Shown piece after piece: positions 57,831-64,000 of a stretch of 64,000 nucleotides of DNA (positions are counted from its first letter, which is position 1; every line of letters begins with the position of its first letter). A program made the position numbers and the translations under genes. The stretch spans positions 103,501 through 167,500 of the forward strand of contig JACSYO010000947.1 of NCBI GenBank assembly GCA_016806645.1, given 5' to 3'. Source of the DNA: Ophiodon elongatus (lineage: Eukaryota; Chordata; Actinopteri; Perciformes; Hexagrammidae). A model generated the notes under the pieces. That model searched no databases and was not told the origin of the DNA. It was given only the letters and a program-made list of their open reading frames with translations.

Positions 57831-59875
57831 CTGTGGTTGTCATCGTATAGCCTGAGTAGCGTTTTATCTGTGTGTTTATCTGTAACGGATTCTTTCCACC
57901 AACTTTTAAATATGTCTTATTCTTTTGGGGAAATGTTTGATAAACCCTTCCTGTCTTTCGTGTTGACTTTTTTTAAAGAGGAATAGCTCATTTCACTTTA
58001 AGAGAGGCTGCTACAGTGTAGTATTTTATTAGACTTGTGTCTCTCTCTGAATATATTTAGTGCCTCTTCAGTATGATCTGTATCGCTTCATACGACGTGC
58101 TCATCCTCTCGCTCACGTACAACTGATCGGCCTTTTCTCCGTTAAATTATGTTCCAAGTGTCACTTTTTCTGGTGAAGTTCGATTTTAAAAAAAAGGATT
58201 CATCTCACGGTAACACATTTTCGCCAGTGAGATTTTGACTGAATATTGTTTTTATTTTTATTTCTTTGAAGGAAAGCTAACATACCAAGCGTTTAACTTT
58301 TTTCTTTCCTGTTCATTCTCCAGAGACCGTAATGTTTCCATCACAGAATATTTAACAGATAGCATGTAGCCTAATGTTTGTGTACTCTGCATTTTGTATC
58401 TACTATAGTGGCGTATGGTTATGGATGGTCGTCGGTCATTTTGTTTGTGACGTTTTAACACTATTTCCTATATTTTTCTTTCACAATTTATTTTGCATTC
58501 ATGAATGTATTTTGTTTCACTTCTGTTGTGCACTTAAAAAAAAAAGAAGAAAAAAAAAGACTTAATTTATCATTTGAAACCCTTTAATCTGTTTTTCCCG
58601 TCTTTAACAAATTATGTGTCATCTCCCTCCGTCAGATGCCTTTTGGAAGCGTTTAGAAATAGAAAACCTCTTTTGTACGCGGGAAGTATTACAAAAAGCA
58701 TGATTTTTATTTTATGGTTTCAATGTGGATGTCAGTCGGTGGTGGACAACATGCGATGATCTCTTTACTCTCACTTCCTGTTTTCAGTCATTTTACTTTA
58801 GTGTGAATACTATTGTATTATTTCTCTCGGACAATGTGAACCGTAAACAGTCACATTTCTCTGATCCTCATTAGAGAAGATCGTCTCCATCTTCGGCGCT
58901 CGCCGGTAGCTGCATGGTTTTAATATGACTATTTTGAAGTTTAAATTAGGTTTAAATTGAGTTGTTTGGCGGTGTTTGTTTAGCCGCCGTCTACAATTAC
59001 GTTACATATCTCGTCATGTCGGGTGAATTCATGCACAACAAAACCATTAAAACGGCTCATTTCAAACACGAGTGTAAATCACATGATCACCAACGACCGT
59101 ATTTAAGTAAAAAAAGTCGCTGTTTTCAGATCCCAACTTTTACAGGTTATGGCACGTAATTCATAAACAATATGAGGGGAAGTAAATAGCCTTACAAGTG
59201 TCTTAAACTCCTTGTCTTTTCCTCTCTCTACAGTTTGTACCACTCTAATAATAATAATTGTAATAAGATAAGTCTCCTGATTATTCTTCGTCTCCTGAAA
59301 TGAAGCAGTATCCACTCTCAGCTCGTCGTCAGTGGTTACCAAATCAACAACAGGTGCTATGACTGCATCCTGTGATCACCAGAAACAAAAGTTAAGTTTA
59401 GAAATAAAAATAAAAAGTGAATCTGATATATATATTTATATTGTTTTTATATATATATATATTTATATTTATTATTATTATTATTATTATTATTTTATTT
59501 TTTATTTTTTATTATTTCTGTTAATTATCGTCTCGGTTCGTAAACAGTCTAGAATCTTCCGTTTGCTCGTTGAAATACTTCCCACGTGCTCTTATGCTTG
59601 TGACCAAATCTTTACCGCCGTGCATGCACTTGGAACTGTTTGGATGGCACAAACAACAACAACAACAACAACATCAACGCTTTCTCCTCCTCAAAGTCCG
59701 AGAGTTGCTGGAGTGAAACTTCACGTTGCATGTTTTCATTTGCAGCTCGAGTCGTCCTGCAGTTTCTTTATTTCTTCGTCTTAACGCCGGAGCGACGTCC
59801 TTTCATCCAGATTTACTCAAACTATAACATAGAATCACCTTCTGTTTGCAGTAGAACCAAAACGGCTACATTAGG

Positions 59876-59913
<38 letters not shown>

Positions 59914-61619
59914 ATACAGTTTTATCAATGGTGACCAGTTGTTGTTTTTCTTTTTTACAATAGAGAGAACTAGAGGAAAATATTTCCAAATACTGGGGGC
60001 TGAGTTTTGACAGTAGTGTTATTAACCGTGCAGTAAATTAATGAGGAATGAAAATAATGTTCTGATGTCTTGTGCCCCCCATCATAATCATCATCATCAA
60101 CATCATCATCACCATACATCCACAGAGTAAATATAATCTAGACCGGATTTGAATAAAGGTTCAGTTAGTGTATAATTTGTATAAAACACACAAATATAGC
60201 ACTTCATTTTTTTTATTTCTTCCATTGTGTGGGACATAATTCATATTCAAGGTAAACTAGTTATAATCTCAGCCGAATTTATGTTACAAATCTGTACTTT
60301 TGATATGTTATTTTTGGTTGTTTTTTTTCATAGTACCTGCATTGTTATAACCACACAGATTATTAAAAGTTTAATTCATGGTCATTTTGGGGCTCCGTGT
60401 CTTCAGTAATAAGCACAACGTCTGATTATAATAAAATGGAATAAAATATAAAAGTTTGTTTACGTAGAATAAAACAGCAAAACTTGAAATTACAGTAAAA
60501 TTATTTTATGAATAATTAATATGCATATGCTATAACTATTTTACACTTGGAATTATATTTTACATGATGTTTAATAACGTGATAATGTTTGTGTTTGGCA
60601 GTGAGGAAATAAACGTTTGGATTATTTACTTAAGTAAAAAAATATATATACTCAATTTCAAGTCAATTTCAATGTACAAGTACAACGTTCAGTGCATTCA
60701 GAATTTTATTTTAAGTACATACGTGTTCTTTTTAGCTAAATTTAAAGTATGCGTTATGCACAATGACCCCTTTCAGTGTTTAAATTATTTTTTTAAACTG
60801 ATGCAGTAACTTCACAATATTCTTTAAATACTTTAATTATATTTTAAACAACCTGGAGTACTATGTTTCTGTGTGTCTGTGTTTTCTGCACTAAAGATAA
60901 TTTGAAGAATTAAATAGCAATTTTAATTTAAATAATAAAATCAACTGATGCCGAGGAAAACTACGGACAGTTATTGCATTAATGCACGAGTAATATATAA
61001 ATGTAATGATATAATATAACAGTTACTTTAAATACATTTTTCTTATTAAACATAGTTTTACTTAAATAACATTTTCAAAGACGTTACACTGACTCTATTA
61101 TTCCAGGGAAAAGTTACACAGCTTTCTTCTTTGTACTGATGTTTCACCTGTTAGTCATCGATGCAGGTCCATAACTTTTCATGCAGTAAACTTGACACAT
61201 ATTCGGAAATCAACTTCAATTGTTTCTCGGAGGCTTTTGGGAACATTAGGAACCTGATCCACTCAAAGTTACTCTTGCAAGTGTGGAAAATAGATATGAT
61301 TTGTGGTTGAGAGAAACGACAAACACATTTTTTAAGAAACATTTTATTGTTTTATATTTAATTTAATTAATTATGAATGTGGCTGATATTGCACAAGCTG
61401 TGTGTGCGGTGACCTTTAATGTTTTTTTTGTTTTTTTTGTATTTCAGCTTTGCTCTAAAAAAGTAATAAACACAAAGGCCGTTTAATTTGAAGTTACATT
61501 TTCAATGCAGGACTTTAAGTTGTTTCAGACTATTTTTTGTTTAGTTTTACAGTGTTGTATTAGTACTTCTACTTTAATATAGTCTGAATATTTCCCCCTT
61601 TAAAATACTTTAAATATAA

Positions 61620-62180
61620 TATTGCTTCTAAGGTTTGAACTCGCGACCGCAACAGTGGCAAGCCGGTGCAGTTCCCCGTGCTGCTGCTAGGGGGCGGTGT
61701 GGGTCACCATGCCGGTACAGTAACATGGCGGTCTGACGCGAGCAGAAAGCGGGTCTCAGCCAACCGGAATCAGTGGATTCAGCGCGTGCGGTGTTCACAT
61801 TTCCAGCCGTTTGAGAAAGACCAACGGCTGAATTCACACGTCCCAGGTGCGTCTGCGCGGCTCCGCCGGGTCTGTCGGGTCTGTCGCGGTCGGGATTCGA
61901 TCCCGAGTGGCCGAATCCACGCGCCTCGCTCTCCGGTACGAGGCGTTAGAGCCGTCGCCACCGAGCCGAGAGCCTCCAGCTCCACGCAGGGTCGCTTTTA
62001 AACGGCACCATCGGGGTTGCGCATGTGTGTCGGGTCGCCGGCCGATTTCGAGAGGGTTTCGAATACTTAGCGGTGACGTCAGAAGCGCGAGACTCCACGG
62101 CCACTTCAGCCGCTTAGCATTAGTTAGCTGCGTTAGCTCAACAGCGTGTACGACCTGCGGTCACCGGGGGGAAGAGTGTA
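61620..62180 (+). promoter_or_regulatory. CpG-rich 5' region of the gene starting at 62799
   Basis: CpG density is clearly higher than in flanking DNA. It has TAACATGGCGGTC (YY1-type ATGGCGG, about 61722), GCTGCTAGGGGGCGGTG (CTCF-like, about 61683) and a possible noncoding exon 1 donor CCCAG|gtgcgt at 61847. The presumed leader continues in exon 62491-62537. Transcription start not determined. Confidence 0.5.
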
Positions 62181-62490
62181 CCACTTAAATAACTTCGTAC
62201 TTGCGTGTGTGATGTGTGAAACGTATGCCGAATTGAAGGGAGGTTAACACACTATTAGAATAGTCACGTATCTGTGCGCGTGTCACCGATTTACGGTGAA
62301 GAGAACGGAAGAGAACATAAAACTGTCACAATACCGGAGGAGGTCTGGTTCATGGGTCTCAGATAACGCGATATCGGTACTGTGCATGGCTCTTTCACTC
62401 CGCCTCTCCCCGGTACATGTTGTTAAAGTACTCAGCGGTGTACAAATACATTAAAGACGTCTCATGTTATGTTGTTTACTGTCTTTACAG

Positions 62491-62823
62491 GCTGTTGAAT
62501 CAGTCAGTCCAGAAACACAAAGGGAGGAAACACTGAGGTATGTAGGATGATGATGATGACATATTACTGAATGTGTACAATCACTGTATAACGTCACCTT
62601 TTTTTCTTCTTTTTTTTAATAAATATATGCATCTTCAGTTTGTTTTTGCTTGCACTAAATTCTCAGATATTGTGGTGTGGCTCATACAATGTTAATGTCT
62701 GTCTTGATTTCTTTTTCTGTTTTTTACAGTGTGAAGAAACTTGCTCCATACATGAGGCATCTGACAAACCCCAGCACAGCACAAGAAACACAGGGCCGAT
62801 GGATCCCATTGACTCTGGACAAG
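62491..62823 (+). CDS. Leader exons and start codon of a lysine-rich nuclear protein (candidate gtf3c2)
   Basis: Exon 62491-62537 (tctttacag to gtatgt) is untranslated. Exon 62730-62823 (ttttttacag to gtgata) contains ATG at 62799 and encodes MDPIDSGQ plus the first base of a glycine codon. The next exon at 63522 completes it in phase. Confidence 0.65.
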
Positions 62824-63521
62824 GTGATACAGGCGACGATATTTAAATGCATTGAGTTACTATCTATTATAAAGGTGTTGTGAAGGGGAAATGTATAATG
62901 AATGTGCTGTTGAGTTAAAGATCGTGTTGCAATAGGAACTGAGTTGACAGGTTGTTAAGGAGCACGTCTAGTGGCAGGCTAGTTCATTAATAAGGTGTTA
63001 ATTCTGAATTAATTCCTTTAAATTTATTCCCTTTAAATGCAGCGCAAAATATCTTGTCCTGGAAGCTGCTTTGATTAGATGCAGCTTTGTGTTCATTTTC
63101 TGCAGCGGTATAGGGACTTGACGTCCCTAAAACATTCGGTGGAATGTTAACAATATTGTTTAACGTCATTATGTACGGTTATTTTTGTTTTATTTATCAT
63201 TTGTTCCTATTTATCTATTTTATTTTGTTTTTGTGTTGATAGTGTTGTTATTTTGCGCCCTCGTGATTTAATTTGAGAGCAAAAATTATCCATTCATTCG
63301 CACAAATTGCTAATTCAAGAGCATGAACTACCCTTTTGTGCTCACTTCTATTTCCCCATGACACCTTCCATATTATACATATATTGGTATAGTTCAGTGT
63401 GTTTTTTTGCAAGGATGCAGCCTGTAAGAGTAGTATTTGGTTATAGTTGTGCACGCTTTTCGTGAAGCTATAGCGTCTTAGTTGGGTTTTTTAATACATT
63501 TTTGTACACCTGTCCACTCAG
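62824..63521 (+). other. Intron of the gene starting at 62799
   Basis: About 0.7 kb between gtgata and tccactcag. AT-rich, with no repeat or exon recognised. Confidence 0.6.
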
Positions 63522-64000
63522 GGCAAGAGAAGCCGTCAGCTTTAACACCCAGCTCCAGAGGACGACAACGGAAGAAAAATTCAAAATATTCTGATTATGA
63601 AACTGACGGTTCGTCTGATGTGCAAAGTTCCCAACAAAAAAAACAAAGAACGAGGTCAGGAGGAGGAAGAGGAGGAGCAGCTGCGGAGAAAACTCCGGCA
63701 AAGAGGGGCAAAGCTAAGAACGCCACTCAACAGTCCGAAGATGAGGAACAAGAAGCCTCCGACGAAACACCTCGGGGTGGGACTCCTGAGGAGGAAACTC
63801 CTAAAAGGGCGAAGAGAGCCAAGAAGACTCCGGCGAAGAAGACTCCGGCGAAGAAGACTCCCGCCAAGAAAACTCCCGCCAAGAAAACTCCCGCTAAGAA
63901 AACTCCTGCCAAAAAAACTCCCGCCAAAAAAACTCCCAACAACAAAACTCCCAACACCGATGGGGAGGGTGGGGTTGTGGATACCGCGCAGCTGGAAAAT
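63522..64000 (+). CDS. Lysine-rich N-terminal coding exon, runs off the window (candidate gtf3c2)
   Basis: The exon follows tgtccactcag and stays open to the window edge in the phase set by the start exon. It encodes GQEKPSALTPSSRGRQRKK, an acidic/serine stretch (YSDYETDGSSDVQ), a basic Gly/Arg run, and about eight tandem TPAKK-type units (63827-63947). Such tails bind DNA or chromatin in linker-histone-like proteins. In mammals ZNF512 lies in the same chromosome neighbourhood as GTF3C2 (a TFIIIC subunit with a basic, disordered N-terminus before its WD repeats), so gtf3c2 is my best guess. The WD part would be to the right, so it cannot be confirmed. The repeats have identical third bases in many units, suggesting recent expansion. 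Confidence 0.7.

Overview
The window looks like nuclear DNA of a bony (teleost) fish. Its genes are split by GT-AG introns, it has long CA, GA, TATC and AAT microsatellites, and it carries an RTE/Rex3-type LINE plus small hAT-, Tc1- and MITE-like DNA elements. Four genes could be assembled by matching splice sites and reading phase by eye: three internal exons of rbms3, a compact gene for an unnamed 148-aa protein, a complete znf512, and the 5' end of a lysine-rich nuclear protein gene that may be gtf3c2.

Region 1 (about 1-34 kb, minus strand). Three rbms3 exons lie at 31635-31714, 7614-7720 and 321-364. Together they encode the end of the second RRM and the linker after it. Their introns are more than 7 kb and about 24 kb and hold many microsatellites, several dispersed repeats, and a possible regulatory element at 15.74-15.95 kb with GATCAAT sites spaced exactly 29 bp.

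Region 2 (34-41 kb). This is a repeat-rich junction. A nearly full-length RTE LINE (34269-37309) is broken by two one-base losses in G runs. A 10-unit AT-rich tandem array, a hAT-like end and a rearranged LINE fragment follow.

Region 3 (38.2-45.3 kb, minus strand). A five-exon gene (coding exons 44849 to 41573) encodes a 148-aa predicted alpha/beta protein and has an interferon-response-element-like promoter. Its promoter, first exon and second exon are duplicated at 38254-38940 without the body exons.

Region 4 (45.3-61 kb, plus strand). Two minisatellites precede znf512, which has 15 coding exons totalling 2703 nt (900 aa). It has three C2HC/C2H2 zinc-finger pairs, an exon of tryptophan-spaced repeats and a His/Gln-rich tail.

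Region 5 (61.6-64 kb, plus strand). A CpG-rich 5' region and three exons begin a gene whose start codon is at 62799. The coding region runs off the window through a TPAKK-type lysine-rich repeat. znf512 and this gene point the same way. The rbms3 exons stop at 31.7 kb, and nothing upstream of them is recognisable further right, so a chromosome rearrangement, genes nested in an intron, or an assembly join between 31.7 and 38 kb all need to be considered.
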